64,000 nucleotides of DNA from positions 1 to 64,000 of the forward strand of contig JACRDT010000037.1 in NCBI GenBank assembly GCA_016212795.1, given 5' to 3'. This DNA comes from Elusimicrobiota bacterium. Lineage in GTDB: Bacteria; Elusimicrobiota; Elusimicrobia; UBA1565; UBA9628. Positions within the stretch are counted from its first letter, which is position 1. Every line of letters starts with the position of its first letter. Positions 34,562 to 43,636 of this stretch are shown piece by piece. The notes below the pieces were generated by a model. It was not told the origin of the DNA. It did no database searches and was given only the letters and a program-made list of their open reading frames with translations. The translations under genes were made by a program, and so were the position numbers.

Positions 34562-36000
34562 TGGTCAACCTCGCGCTGCTGCGCCCGGAGTTCGTCCTGA
34601 GCGCGCTGGCCCTGGCGCTCCTGGCGGCCGACCTGCTCACCCCTCCCGGCCGCGGCCGGGCCCTCGACTGGGGGGCGCTGGCGTCCTGCGCGGCGACCCT
34701 GGCGCTGGTCATCGCGGGGCTGGCCTGCGCGGGCGGGCACCTGGGCCTGGGCACGCTCTGGGCCGTCGACCCCTTCAGCCAGTTCCTCAAGATCGTCATC
34801 CTCGGCAGCGCCATCCTGTCGCTGCTCCTGAACCTGGACTACGAAGGCATCCCCGTCCGGCACGCGGGGAGCTTCAGCGGCCTGCTCCTGCTTTGCACGG
34901 TCGGGATGATGTTCCTGGTCTCGGCGGTGGACCTGCTGCTCCTCTTCGTGTCCCTCGAGCTGGTCTCGCTGTCCTCGTTCGTCCTGACCGGCTACGAGCG
35001 CGCCAGCCCCAAGTCCAACGAGGGCGCGCTGAAATACTTCATCTTCGGGGCCTTTGCCGCGGCCGTCATGGCCTTCGGGATCAGCCTGTTCTACGGCGAG
35101 GCCAGGACGACGCTGCTCCTCTCGCTCGGCTCCCCGCTGGGGCCCCTGGGCCTGCTGGGCCTGCTGTTCATCCTGATCGGATTCGGGTTCAAGGCGGCGA
35201 TGGTCCCGATGCATTTCTGGGTCCCCGACGCCTACGAAGGCGCCCCCACCCCGGTGACGGCCTTCCTCTCCGTCGCGCCGAAGGTCGCCGCCCTGGGCGC
35301 CCTGGCCCGGCTCCTGACCGCCCTGGTCCCGACGAGGGCCGCGGACCTCACCCTGCTCCTGAGCATCCTCTGCGTCCTGACGATGACCGTGGGGAACTTC
35401 GTCGCCCTGTTCCAGCGCAACGTGAAGAGGCTGCTGGCCTACTCGTCCATCGCCCAGGCCGGCTACATCATGATCGGCATCGTCACCGCCGACGCCATGG
35501 GGACCCAAGGCGTGCTCCTCTACTCCTTCGTCTACGTCGCCATGAACATCGGGGCCTTCGCCATGGCGATCGCACTGGCCGAGGACCGCCGACGCTACGC
35601 GGCGGGGGATCCCTACGACCTTTCGGCCTTCGACGGGCTCGCCGGCCGGTCGTTGCCGGCGGCGCTGGCCATGGCCTTCTTCCTGCTCTCCCTGGCCGGC
35701 ATCCCGCCGCTGGCGGGCTTCATCGGCAAGTTCTACCTGATCGGCTCCGCGGTGGGCACGCGGCACTACTGGCTCGCGGTGGCGGCGGTGGTCAACAGCG
35801 TCGTGTCCGTGTACTACTACATGTCCATCGCGTACCGGATGTTCTTCGTCGCCCGCCAGAGGGAAGCCCCTCGCAGGCTCTCGATGGGGGTCTCCCTCTA
35901 CGGGAGCGCGGCGCTCGCCTTGGCCGCCGTCCTCGCCTTGGGCGTCCTGCCCGACCGGCTGGTCGCCTGGGTGCAGGCCTCGGCGAAGTTCCTTCCCTGA
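34561..36000 (+). CDS. nuoN: NADH-quinone oxidoreductase subunit N
   Basis: 479 residues, the third antiporter-like subunit. SLELVSLSSFVLTGYER with the key Glu, FGFKAAMVPMHFWVPDAYEGAPTPVTAFL, VKRLLAYSSIAQAGYIMIG and the FSLAGIPPLAGFIGKFYL-type block are all present. ATG 34561 is taken over an upstream TTG because it matches the coupled junction and the GGGGAGG site. It is the last gene of the nuo cluster. nuoE, nuoF and nuoG are missing. Confidence 0.95.
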   Translation: MVNLALLRPEFVLSALALALLAADLLTPPGRGRALDWGALASCAATLALVIAGLACAGGHLGLGTLWAVDPFSQFLKIVILGSAILSLLLNLDYEGIPVRHAGSFSGLLLLCTVGMMFLVSAVDLLLLFVSLELVSLSSFVLTGYERASPKSNEGALKYFIFGAFAAAVMAFGISLFYGEARTTLLLSLGSPLGPLGLLGLLFILIGFGFKAAMVPMHFWVPDAYEGAPTPVTAFLSVAPKVAALGALARLLTALVPTRAADLTLLLSILCVLTMTVGNFVALFQRNVKRLLAYSSIAQAGYIMIGIVTADAMGTQGVLLYSFVYVAMNIGAFAMAIALAEDRRRYAAGDPYDLSAFDGLAGRSLPAALAMAFFLLSLAGIPPLAGFIGKFYLIGSAVGTRHYWLAVAAVVNSVVSVYYYMSIAYRMFFVARQREAPRRLSMGVSLYGSAALALAAVLALGVLPDRLVAWVQASAKFLP

Positions 36001-36105
36001 GCCCCCCTCCCGACGGCTCGCCCCCTCCCCCGCGGGGGGAGAGGGCGAGCGCCTGCGGCCTAGCCCCCTGAACGCTACTCACCTCCCCGCGGGGGAGGTG
36101 AGTGG
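36001..36105 (+). repeat. Two hairpin elements between convergent nuoN and kinase genes
   Basis: 36001-36060 holds CTCGCCCCCTCCCCCGC/GGGGGGAGAGGGCGAG, and 36061-36105 holds CTCACCTCCCCGC/GGGGGAGGTGAG. Both A-ends are degraded to TAGCCCCCT. No T-run; they may still separate the convergent transcripts. Confidence 0.65.
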
Positions 36106-38007
36106 TTACACATACCCGATGACCCGGCCTTCGAACCTCTTCGGGGGGGCCTTCCTCTTCGGGAAGAACACCCAGCTGCCCAGGTAAAGGACCACGAACC
36201 CCATCCAGCGCAGCGGGCCGCTCGACGAAAAGAAGGCTCTCGCCTCGCCGGCCAGCAGGCCCTTGGCGCCGGCCAGCCAGGCGCCCTGCCCGGCGACCCG
36301 CATGGACACGATGCCCAGCCCCAGGCCGGCCACCGAACCCGCCAACAGCCACAGGGCAAGGTCCTGGCTGGGGCTGTGTTCGTCGAAGATCCCTTCCCAC
36401 ACGGCGCCGACCCCCGCGCCGGCGCTCAAGCCCAGGAGGATCAGCAGCTCCAACGAGGGCCACGCCCGGGGAGCGCGGACGCCTGACCCCGGCAGCGCGT
36501 AGCTGTAGAAGGAGAACGCCATGAGGGCGAACAGGGCGAGCCCGACGGACTTCCCGACCCAGGTCTTCTTGCGCGCCCCGAGGGAAAGGAACGCCAGGCA
36601 GCCCGCGCAGAAGAGCGCGGCCGCCAGCCAGTCGGCGTGGACGGCCTTGACCCAGTGCTGCCCGAACCCCGCGATCACCAGCGCCACGAAGATGACCTTC
36701 GAGAGGACCGGCGGCATCAGGTCCACCGGCCCGATGGACGGCAGGGGAGGGAGGGCAGCGCCGGGGGGGCGGGACGCGGTCGAGGCCGCCGGCGGCGGGG
36801 CGGAGGGCTGCCTCGCCGCTGGGGGAGGATCGGGGGGCCGAGCCGCCTCCGGGCGGGCGGCGGCGGGCCCGGCCTGGGCCGGCAGGCCCGGGGGCCGAGC
36901 GTCCCGGCCGCTCTCCGGAATTGCGTCGGCGGGCCGGGGCGCGGCGGCGGGAGACGCCGCCGACGAGGCGTCCAACGGCGAGAGGATGCTCTCGCGCAGG
37001 ACCAGCCCCGGCGGAGACGGCGGGTCGGCGCGGCCGGCGTCGCCCAGCGTCGACAGGAGGATCTCCCGCGGCGGCGCGGCGCCCGGCTTGCCGGCATCGT
37101 GCCTCGGCGAGCCGAACGCCGGCATGCCCAGGGGGAGTCCTCGGGTGAAGCCCGCGGCGCCCATGACCCCGGCGCTGCCGAGCATCTCGGGGTCGTCGAG
37201 CGCCCGGAGCACCTCGTCGGTGTCGCGCGGCCGTGCGTCGGGGAACTTCTCCATGAGCCGGGCGATGAGCCTGGAGGCGAAGGGCGTCACGTCCGGGTTC
37301 CGGTCCCTGACGTCGGGGACCGGAGCGTCGCGGTGCTGGAGGATCGTGTCCGCCGCGGAAGCGCTCGGGAAAGGGACCTTGCCGGTCAGCGTGAAGTAGA
37401 AGACGGCGCCGAAGGCGTAGAGGTCCGCGCGCGGGTCGGGCTTGGCCCCGTAGGCCTGCTCCGGCGCCATGAAATCGACGGAGCCGGCGGCCTCCATCTC
37501 CTCGGCGCCGACCCGGGCGGCGATCCCGAAATCCATGATGCGGGGCTGGCCGGACTCGTCGATCATGATGTTGCCCGGCTTCATGTCGCGGTGGACGATC
37601 CCCATCCGGTGCGCCACCGAGAGCCCCAGGAGGACCTCCCTCATGGTCTGGACCGCCTCGAGCGGGATCAGGGGCCCCGCGCGCTTGACCCTCCGTTCCA
37701 GGGTCTCGCCCTTGACCAGTTGCATGACGATGTAGCAGAACGGGCCGCTCTGCCCGACCTCGTAGACTTGCACGATGCGGGCGTCCTCGAGACGGGCGGC
37801 CGCGCGGGCCTCCTGGGTGACGGAACGGATGATGGCGTCGCCGTTGACCATGGGGGGCTCGAAGATCTTCAGCGCGACGTCCCGGTCGAGCGCGAGGTGC
37901 TTGGCGCGGTAGACGTGCCCCATCCCGCCGCGGCTGAGGTACTCCACGATGCGGCACGGCCCCATGACGGTCCCGATGAGGGATTCCGGGGCGTCTGGCC
38001 CAAGCAT
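36106..38007 (-). CDS. Membrane-anchored Ser/Thr protein kinase (Hanks type)
   Basis: 633 residues. The kinase domain is N-terminal (about 14-270) with glycine loop LSRGGMGHVY, VALKIF lysine, catalytic HRDMKPGN, DFGIAARVG, the APEQ motif and the DLYAFGAVFYFTLTG subdomain IX region, so all catalytic residues are present. A long Pro/Ala-rich linker follows (about 300-420). The C-terminus has about six hydrophobic segments (for example VILSKVIFVALVIAGF-type and LALWLLAGSVAGLGLGIVSM), so it is membrane bound with a cytoplasmic kinase. Signal and targets unknown. It runs convergent to nuoN and divergent from the DUF6624-like gene, with a roughly 100-bp shared upstream region. Confidence 0.92.
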   Translation of the reverse strand: MLGPDAPESLIGTVMGPCRIVEYLSRGGMGHVYRAKHLALDRDVALKIFEPPMVNGDAIIRSVTQEARAAARLEDARIVQVYEVGQSGPFCYIVMQLVKGETLERRVKRAGPLIPLEAVQTMREVLLGLSVAHRMGIVHRDMKPGNIMIDESGQPRIMDFGIAARVGAEEMEAAGSVDFMAPEQAYGAKPDPRADLYAFGAVFYFTLTGKVPFPSASAADTILQHRDAPVPDVRDRNPDVTPFASRLIARLMEKFPDARPRDTDEVLRALDDPEMLGSAGVMGAAGFTRGLPLGMPAFGSPRHDAGKPGAAPPREILLSTLGDAGRADPPSPPGLVLRESILSPLDASSAASPAAAPRPADAIPESGRDARPPGLPAQAGPAAARPEAARPPDPPPAARQPSAPPPAASTASRPPGAALPPLPSIGPVDLMPPVLSKVIFVALVIAGFGQHWVKAVHADWLAAALFCAGCLAFLSLGARKKTWVGKSVGLALFALMAFSFYSYALPGSGVRAPRAWPSLELLILLGLSAGAGVGAVWEGIFDEHSPSQDLALWLLAGSVAGLGLGIVSMRVAGQGAWLAGAKGLLAGEARAFFSSSGPLRWMGFVVLYLGSWVFFPKRKAPPKRFEGRVIGYV

Positions 38008-38111
38008 ATGTAGAGTCTAGCAGGCGGCCGATTCGAGCGCAAGCTCCCGCGCCGAGCCATGCGGGCAGGCCGGGAAAAATGCTTATCTATGGGGCGCCGA
38101 CGCGGCGGCCT

Positions 38112-38612
38112 ATGCCAGAACCAGAGAGCAACCACCGGCTCCACGAGTCGTATCTCGGCGACCAGAAGGACCGCGAGGACGTCTACAGCAGCCCCGCCAA
38201 GGTCGACGACCTGATGGCCCGCGACAAGCTGCGCCGGGAATCCGTCTACGAGATGATCACCCAGGGGCAGGTGAGGACCCCCGCGGACTTCTACCACGCC
38301 GCGGTCATCCTGCAGCACGGGTCGGAGGCGAGGGATTACCTCACCGCCCACCGGATGGCCGTGCTCTCGGCCATCGGGGGCCACCAGCCCGCGCGGTGGC
38401 TGCTCGCCGCGACCCTGGACCGCTACCTCATGGCGGTCGGCCAGGCCCAGGTCTACGGCACCCAGTTCGAATACGACGAAGGCGCCAACCGCTACCGGCT
38501 GAAGCTCCCGATCGAGGAGTCCAGCGTCCTGCCCTCGGAGAAGGACATCCTCGACGTCCCTTCCGTGCCGGACCGCCTCAAGCAGCTCAACGAGCGGGCC
38601 GAAGGACGATGA
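38112..38612 (+). CDS. DUF6624-like protein of unknown function
   Basis: 166 residues, no signal peptide or membrane helix, acidic and probably cytoplasmic. The core TPADFYHAAVILQHG, YLTAHRMAVLSAI, ARWLLAATLDRYLMAVGQ and QVYGTQF resembles the DUF6624 pattern (alanine-rich helices followed by a YGTQ motif), an assignment made from memory. ATG 38112 starts at MPEPES; an in-frame ATG at 38079 would add 11 residues, and neither has a clear ribosome-binding site. Stop overlaps the next gene as ATGA, so it is co-translated with the hydantoinase-type enzyme. Confidence 0.6.
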   Translation: MPEPESNHRLHESYLGDQKDREDVYSSPAKVDDLMARDKLRRESVYEMITQGQVRTPADFYHAAVILQHGSEARDYLTAHRMAVLSAIGGHQPARWLLAATLDRYLMAVGQAQVYGTQFEYDEGANRYRLKLPIEESSVLPSEKDILDVPSVPDRLKQLNERAEGR

Positions 38613-40012
38613 CCTCCCCTCCCTACGACCTCGTCGTCAGGGGGGGGACCGTCGCCACGGCGGCGGGCCGCTTCGTCGCCGACGTCGGCGTGCGCGGGGA
38701 ACGGGTCGCGGCCCTCGGCGACCTCGGCGCCCCCCCGGCCGGGGCGAAGGTCGTCGACGCCCGGGGCATGATCGTCGTGCCGGGCGGGATCGACGCGCAC
38801 ACCCATCTCGACATGCCCTTCGGGGGCTCCACGACGGCCGACGACTTCGCCACGGGCTCCGAAGCCGCGCTCTTCGGCGGCACCACGACCATCATCGACT
38901 TCGCCACGCCGCGCAGGGGCGAGCCCCTCCGGAAAGGGCTGGAGGCGTGGCGCCGGAAGGCCGAGGGCCGGTGCTCGGTCGACTACGGCTTCCACATGGT
39001 GATGACCGGGGCCGCCGACAAGGCGCTCCGCGAGATGGACCAGCTGGTCCGCGAAGGCGTGACCACCTTCAAGCTGTTCATGGCCTACCCGGACCGCCTC
39101 ATGGCCGACGACCGGACCATCCTGCGCGCGCTCCTGCGCACCAAAGAGAACGGCGGCCTCGTGTGCATGCACGCGGAGAACGGCTGGGCCGTCGAGACCC
39201 TCGTGCGGGAGGCGCTCGCCCGCGGCGACACGCAGCCCTCGTTCCATCCCCTCACCCGGCCCGTCGCCGTCGAGGCGGAGGCCACGGCCCGCGCCTGCAT
39301 GCTGGCGGAGGTCGCGGGCGTCCCGATCTACATCATGCACCTCACCTCGGCCCGCGCCCTGGAGGAGGTCCGGCGGGCCCGGGAACGCGGCGTCGCCGTG
39401 CTCGCCGAGACCTGCCCCCAATACCTCTACCTCCACGCCGACCGCTACGACGGCCCGGGGGCCGAGGCCGCCAAATTCGTCCTGTCCCCGCCGCTGAGGC
39501 CCAAGGGGGACGACGAAGCCCTCTGGCGGGGGCTCAGGGAGGGCAGCCTCCAAGTCGTCTCCACCGACCACTGCTCGTTCTTCCTGAAGCCCCGCCCGAG
39601 CAGGCCCTGCAAAGAGCCGGGGCGCAGGGACTTCTCCAGGATCCCCAACGGCGCGCCCGGCATCGAGACCCGCATGCTCCTGATGTGGGACGCGGTGCAG
39701 AAAGGCAGGCTCTCGCTGGAACGGTTCGTGGAAGTCACCGCCACCGGCCCGGCCCGCCTCTTCGGGCTGTTCCCGCGCAAAGGGCACCTCTCCCCGGGCG
39801 CGGACGCCGACATCGTGGTCATCGACCCCAGGAAGCCCCACACCATCACGGCCGCCCAGCACCACATGAGCGTCGACTACAACCCCTACGAGGGCAAGAC
39901 CATCCACGGCTCGATCAGGGAGGTCTTCCTCCGCGGGCGTCCCATGGTCCGACACGAACGCTTCCTGGGACGTCCGGGAGAGGGAAGGTTCCTCCGTCGG
40001 GCGCCGATCTGA
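38609..40012 (+). CDS. Dihydropyrimidinase / D-hydantoinase family amidohydrolase
   Basis: 467 residues of the cyclic amidohydrolase superfamily. GGIDAHTHLD supplies two metal-binding histidines, TTFKLFMAY the lysine that becomes carbamylated, CMHAEN and YIMHLTSARA further His ligands, and STDHCSF the catalytic Asp. The C-terminal GADADIVVIDP barrel-closing strand is typical. It hydrolyses cyclic ureides such as dihydropyrimidines or hydantoins; true substrate unknown. No partner (dihydropyrimidine dehydrogenase or carbamoylase) is nearby. It is followed without a gap by murB. Confidence 0.9.
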   Translation: MTSPPYDLVVRGGTVATAAGRFVADVGVRGERVAALGDLGAPPAGAKVVDARGMIVVPGGIDAHTHLDMPFGGSTTADDFATGSEAALFGGTTTIIDFATPRRGEPLRKGLEAWRRKAEGRCSVDYGFHMVMTGAADKALREMDQLVREGVTTFKLFMAYPDRLMADDRTILRALLRTKENGGLVCMHAENGWAVETLVREALARGDTQPSFHPLTRPVAVEAEATARACMLAEVAGVPIYIMHLTSARALEEVRRARERGVAVLAETCPQYLYLHADRYDGPGAEAAKFVLSPPLRPKGDDEALWRGLREGSLQVVSTDHCSFFLKPRPSRPCKEPGRRDFSRIPNGAPGIETRMLLMWDAVQKGRLSLERFVEVTATGPARLFGLFPRKGHLSPGADADIVVIDPRKPHTITAAQHHMSVDYNPYEGKTIHGSIREVFLRGRPMVRHERFLGRPGEGRFLRRAPI

Positions 40013-41110
40013 ATGCCCCCGGGCCTCCCGCCGTTCGACCTGGCCGAGGACGTCCCTCTCGCCGGCCTGACGAGCCTGCGCCTCGGCGGCCCCGCCCGCT
40101 GGCTCTGCGAACCGAGCGGCGTCGACCAGGTCCGGGCCTTCCTCGAGTGGGCGCGGGCGAAGTCCCTGAGGGTCTTCGTGCTGGGCGGGGGGAGCAACGT
40201 CGTCTTCCCGGACGGGGGCTTCGACGGGGCCGTGCTCAAGGTCGGGCTGCGGGGCGTGTCCTTCGAAACGGACGCCGGGAGCGTCCTCGTGCGCGCCGCG
40301 GCCGGCGAGTCCTGGGACGGGCTCGTGGAGGCCTGCGTCGAGAAGGGCCTGGGCGGGCTCGAGTGCCTCTCCGGCATCCCGGGCACGGTCGGCGCGACCC
40401 CGGTCCAGAACGTCGGCGCCTACGGGGCCGAGGTCTCGGCGACCATCTCCGCCGTGGAGGTCATGGACGTCAAGACGCGGCGGGACTTCACCCTGGACGG
40501 CAAGGACTGCGCCTTCGGGTACCGCACGAGCCGGTTCAAGACCGTGGACGCCGACCGCTGCCTCATCACCGCCGTGACCTTCCGCCTGGCCCCGGACGCC
40601 TTCCCCAAGGTCGACTACCCGGAGCTCCGGGCGGCCATCGGCGACGCGGCCCCCCCGGAGGGCTTCGCGCCGGGACGCCCGGCGCTCGAGGCGGCTCGCC
40701 GGGCCGTGCTGGCCCTCCGGCGGAGCAAGTCCATGGTGCTCGACCCGGCGGACCCCCACTCGGCCAGCGCGGGCTCCTTCTTCACCAACCCCATCCTGGA
40801 GCCCGACGAGTTCGCGCGGCTCCAAGCCCGCTGGCGGGACGCCGAGGCCGCCCCCGCGGCGGCCGTGCCCGGCTTCCCGGCCGGTCCGAGGGTCAAGGTC
40901 CCGGCTGCCTGGCTCATCGAGCACGCGGGATTCCCGCGGGGGTACCGGCGGGGGCGGACGGGGCTCTCGCCGAGACACGCCCTGGCCCTGGTCAACTATG
41001 GCGGGACCTCGGCGGAGCTCCTCTCGCTCGCCCGTGGCGTCCAGGCCGCGGTCCTGGAGCGCTTCGGCGTGCGCCTCGAGGTCGAGCCGACCGTGGTCGG
41101 CGGACTCTAG
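40013..41110 (+). CDS. murB: UDP-N-acetylenolpyruvoylglucosamine reductase
   Basis: 365 residues. FAD/NADPH-dependent reduction of UDP-GlcNAc-enolpyruvate to UDP-MurNAc in peptidoglycan synthesis. FAD-binding LGGGSNVVFPD, LSGIPGTVGATPVQNVGAYG, YRTSRFK (the tyrosine-containing loop of type I MurB, as in E. coli), the catalytic serine in SAGSFFTNP, and Glu in EVEPTVVG. ATG 40013 follows the hydantoinase stop directly. Its stop codon overlaps the -35 element of the patA promoter. Confidence 0.95.
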   Translation: MPPGLPPFDLAEDVPLAGLTSLRLGGPARWLCEPSGVDQVRAFLEWARAKSLRVFVLGGGSNVVFPDGGFDGAVLKVGLRGVSFETDAGSVLVRAAAGESWDGLVEACVEKGLGGLECLSGIPGTVGATPVQNVGAYGAEVSATISAVEVMDVKTRRDFTLDGKDCAFGYRTSRFKTVDADRCLITAVTFRLAPDAFPKVDYPELRAAIGDAAPPEGFAPGRPALEAARRAVLALRRSKSMVLDPADPHSASAGSFFTNPILEPDEFARLQARWRDAEAAPAAAVPGFPAGPRVKVPAAWLIEHAGFPRGYRRGRTGLSPRHALALVNYGGTSAELLSLARGVQAAVLERFGVRLEVEPTVVGGL

Positions 41111-41137
41111 ACACCCCGTCGCGCAAACTGGTATACT
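41108..41137 (+). promoter_or_regulatory. Promoter of patA
   Basis: TAGACA (41108-41113), 18-bp spacer, TATACT (41132-41137) with an extended TGG in front. The -35 contains the murB stop. Leader of about 57 AT-rich nt before ATG 41201. Confidence 0.6.
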
Positions 41138-41200
41138 ACGTCGCTTTCGCTCTTTGCCAAATTTGCCTTCAATATCCTAATCAAATCGTTTGCCACCCCC

Positions 41201-42583
41201 ATGAAGATACCAGCCGCCGACATCCTGAAGGAGACCCAGCGCACGCTCGAGATCATCGGCAAGCCCGATATCAATGAAGAAGAGCGGACCGCCATCACCG
41301 AGGCTACGGCATCGTCCTACGCCAACTACGTCAACCCGGGCATCCTCGAGTACCGCAAGTCCGTGTCCACGGAGTACATCTCCATCGAGTGGTCCGACTC
41401 GGCCAACACCTTCAACGACATCAAGGGCAAGAAATACATCGATTTCCTCGGCGGCTACGGCGTCTTCAACGTCGGGCACCGCCACCCCAAGGTGATCGAG
41501 GCAGTCACCAACCAGCTCAAGAGGCAGGCCCTCCACTCGCAGGAGCTCCTCGAGCCGTTCCGCGCGATCCTGGCCAAGCTCGTCCACGACATCACGCCGG
41601 GCGACCTGCAGTTCAGCTTCTTCGGCAACTCGGGCGCCGAAGCCATCGAGGGCGCCATGAAGCTGGCCATGCTCCACACGGGCCGCAAGTCCTTCGTGGC
41701 GGCCACGGCGGGCTTCCACGGCAAGACCCTGGGCGCGCTGTCGGCCACCGCCAAGGCGAAATTCCGCCAGCCGTTCCTCCCGATCCTGCCGGACTGCTAC
41801 CACGTCCCGTACGGCGACGCGGACTACGTGGAGTCGATCCTCAAGTCCGCCGACGAGGTCGGCAACGACATCGCGGGCGTCATCCTCGAGCCCATCCAAG
41901 GCGAGGGGGGGATCAACGTCCCTCCGGACGACTACCTGCCCCGGGTGCGCGACCTCTGCGACCGCTACGGCAGCCTCCTCATCATGGACGAGGTCCAGAC
42001 CGGCATGGGCCGCACGGGGAAGATGTTCTGCTGCGAGCACTGGAACGTCGTCCCCGACATCATGTGCATGGGCAAGGCCTTCGGCGGGGGCGTCATGCCC
42101 ATCGGGGCGTTCGTCTCCAACAAGACCGTCTGGGAACAGCTCTTCCCCGAGCCGTGGCTCCACTCCACGACCTTCGGCGGGAGTCCCCTGGCCTGCGTGG
42201 CCGCCATCGCCGCCATCCACGTGACCCTCGAGGAGAAGCTGCCCGAGCGCGCCGAGAAGCTGGGCAACGAGATGATGGCCCGCCTCAAGGCCTTGCGCCG
42301 GAGGTTCCCGAAGCTCTGCGTCGACATCCGGGGCAAGGGACTCATGATCGGCATCGAGTTCCCCTCGGACGCCATCGGCTACGAGGTCGCCAAGGGCTTC
42401 TTCGACAGCGGCGTCCTCGTGGCCGGGACCCTGTTCTCGGCCAAGACCATCCGCATCGAGCCGCCGCTCACCATCACGCAGGCCGAGATGACCCAGGCCC
42501 TCAACGTCGTGGAGAGGGTCTTCAAAGAGGTCAACGCCAAGCACTTCGAGAGCAAGCGCCCGGGCCCCACCCGCAAGCCCTAG
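41201..42583 (+). CDS. patA: Putrescine aminotransferase-like class III aminotransferase
   Basis: 460 residues. PLP-dependent; the closest family I recognise is E. coli PatA (YgjG), which transfers the amino group of putrescine or cadaverine to 2-oxoglutarate. Shared blocks: YVNPGILEYRKSV, FLGGYGVFNVGHRHP, LHSQELLEP, FFGNSGAEAIEGAMKLA, GFHGKTLGALSATAK, ILEPIQGEGG, MDEVQTGMGRTGKMFCCEH, the PLP lysine in MGKAFGGGVMPIGA and AKTIRIEPPLTIT. Own promoter in the gap after murB. Ornithine/acetylornithine activity cannot be excluded. Confidence 0.9.
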   Translation: MKIPAADILKETQRTLEIIGKPDINEEERTAITEATASSYANYVNPGILEYRKSVSTEYISIEWSDSANTFNDIKGKKYIDFLGGYGVFNVGHRHPKVIEAVTNQLKRQALHSQELLEPFRAILAKLVHDITPGDLQFSFFGNSGAEAIEGAMKLAMLHTGRKSFVAATAGFHGKTLGALSATAKAKFRQPFLPILPDCYHVPYGDADYVESILKSADEVGNDIAGVILEPIQGEGGINVPPDDYLPRVRDLCDRYGSLLIMDEVQTGMGRTGKMFCCEHWNVVPDIMCMGKAFGGGVMPIGAFVSNKTVWEQLFPEPWLHSTTFGGSPLACVAAIAAIHVTLEEKLPERAEKLGNEMMARLKALRRRFPKLCVDIRGKGLMIGIEFPSDAIGYEVAKGFFDSGVLVAGTLFSAKTIRIEPPLTITQAEMTQALNVVERVFKEVNAKHFESKRPGPTRKP

Positions 42584-42662
42584 TCACTTCCCTCCCCCGC
42601 GGCCTGGCCGAGTCCTGCAAGCGGCCAGGGGGAAGTAGTCGTGGGGGCAGATGCCGTTCTAC
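42584..42662 (-). repeat. Hairpin element between convergent patA and ROK kinase genes
   Basis: Diverged B-to-A copy with a longer inserted stem (GGCCTGGCCG ... CGGCCAGG) in the palindrome and A-end ATGCCGTTCTAC. The A-end overlaps the ROK gene stop codon. Confidence 0.6.
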
Positions 42663-43636
42663 TGGGACTGATCGAGCGCGGCGCCGGCCAAGCAGGCCAC
42701 GCCCAGGGGCACGGCCGAGTCGCCGAGGCTCGACAGCACGATCCTGCAGTCCTCGAAGGACCTCTTGAAGGCGTGCTCCCGGGCCGACCCGAGGATAGCG
42801 GGCATGAGCCTCGCGCCCATGGCCTCCATGAACCCGCCGCCCAGCACCAGCGCCCGGGGGTTGAAGATGTTGAGGATGTTGGCGACCCCGACGCCCAGGT
42901 AGTAGCAGGCGTCGGCCACGGCCTTCTTGAGCTTCTTGCGCCCTTTCTTCTCGAGCCCCTTCCTGATGCGCCCGCTCGTCAAGCCGCCGCGCTTCTTGCC
43001 GAGGGCCCGCTCGATGGCCGAGCGGCTGGCCAGGGCCTCGAGGCAGCCTCGGCCGCCGCAGGCGCAGCGGGGACCGCCGGCCAGGACCTTCATGTGCCCG
43101 AGCTCGCCGCCGATCCCGGAGGCGCCCGTCACCAGCCTGCCGTCCAGCATCAGCGCCCCGCCCACGCCGGTCCCGACGAAGATGCCGGCCAGCGGATCGC
43201 GCTGAAAAGCCTTCACCGCGCCGAACGCCCACTCGCCCACGAGCCCGGCGTTCACGTCGTTGGCCAGGACGACGGGGCACCCGATGGCCGCCTTCAACCG
43301 GGCGAGCGCCCCGAAGGATTTCCAGCCCAGGTTCGGCGCGTCGATCACCGTCCCCGTCGCGGACTCGACCAGGCCCGGGACGGCCACGCCGGCGCCCGCC
43401 ACGTCCGAGAGCTTGAGCCCCCGCGCCGCCAGGGCCTGCCCGCAGCAGGCCGCGATCTGGCGCACGACGCCGGCCGGCCCGGCCTCGACGTCCGTCTTCA
43501 CCTTGACGCAAGATAGGATCTTCCCGCCCGCCACGACGCTCGCGACGATCTTGGTGCCGCCGAGGTCGACGGCCAGGACGGAAGTCGCAAGCGAACGCGA
43601 AGCGTTCGCGCGCAGATCGTCCGGGATCTCCATCAT
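42659..43636 (-). CDS. ROK-family sugar kinase (glucokinase-like)
   Basis: 325 residues. ATP-binding DLGGTKI near residue 25, sugar-binding VLANDVNAG and GIGGELGHMKVL, then the ROK zinc motif CACGGRGCLEALAS (His-x-Cys-x-Cys-x4-Cys). It phosphorylates glucose or a related hexose; a repressor role is unlikely as no HTH is present. ATG 43636 overlaps the riboflavin kinase stop (ATGA). The first ~20 residues (DDLRANASRSLATS) are encoded by a copy of a second hairpin repeat family, so the N-terminus is probably a recent addition. Confidence 0.9.
   Translation of the reverse strand: MMEIPDDLRANASRSLATSVLAVDLGGTKIVASVVAGGKILSCVKVKTDVEAGPAGVVRQIAACCGQALAARGLKLSDVAGAGVAVPGLVESATGTVIDAPNLGWKSFGALARLKAAIGCPVVLANDVNAGLVGEWAFGAVKAFQRDPLAGIFVGTGVGGALMLDGRLVTGASGIGGELGHMKVLAGGPRCACGGRGCLEALASRSAIERALGKKRGGLTSGRIRKGLEKKGRKKLKKAVADACYYLGVGVANILNIFNPRALVLGGGFMEAMGARLMPAILGSAREHAFKRSFEDCRIVLSSLGDSAVPLGVACLAGAALDQSQ
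43581..43618 (-). repeat. Second-family 38-bp hairpin repeat, copy 1 (inside ROK N-terminus)
   Basis: Constant flanks GAAGTCGCAAG and GCGCGCAGATC enclose the stem CGAACGC-GAA-GCGTTCG. Copy 2 (45287-45324) has the same flanks with two compensatory base-pair changes. Confidence 0.7.
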
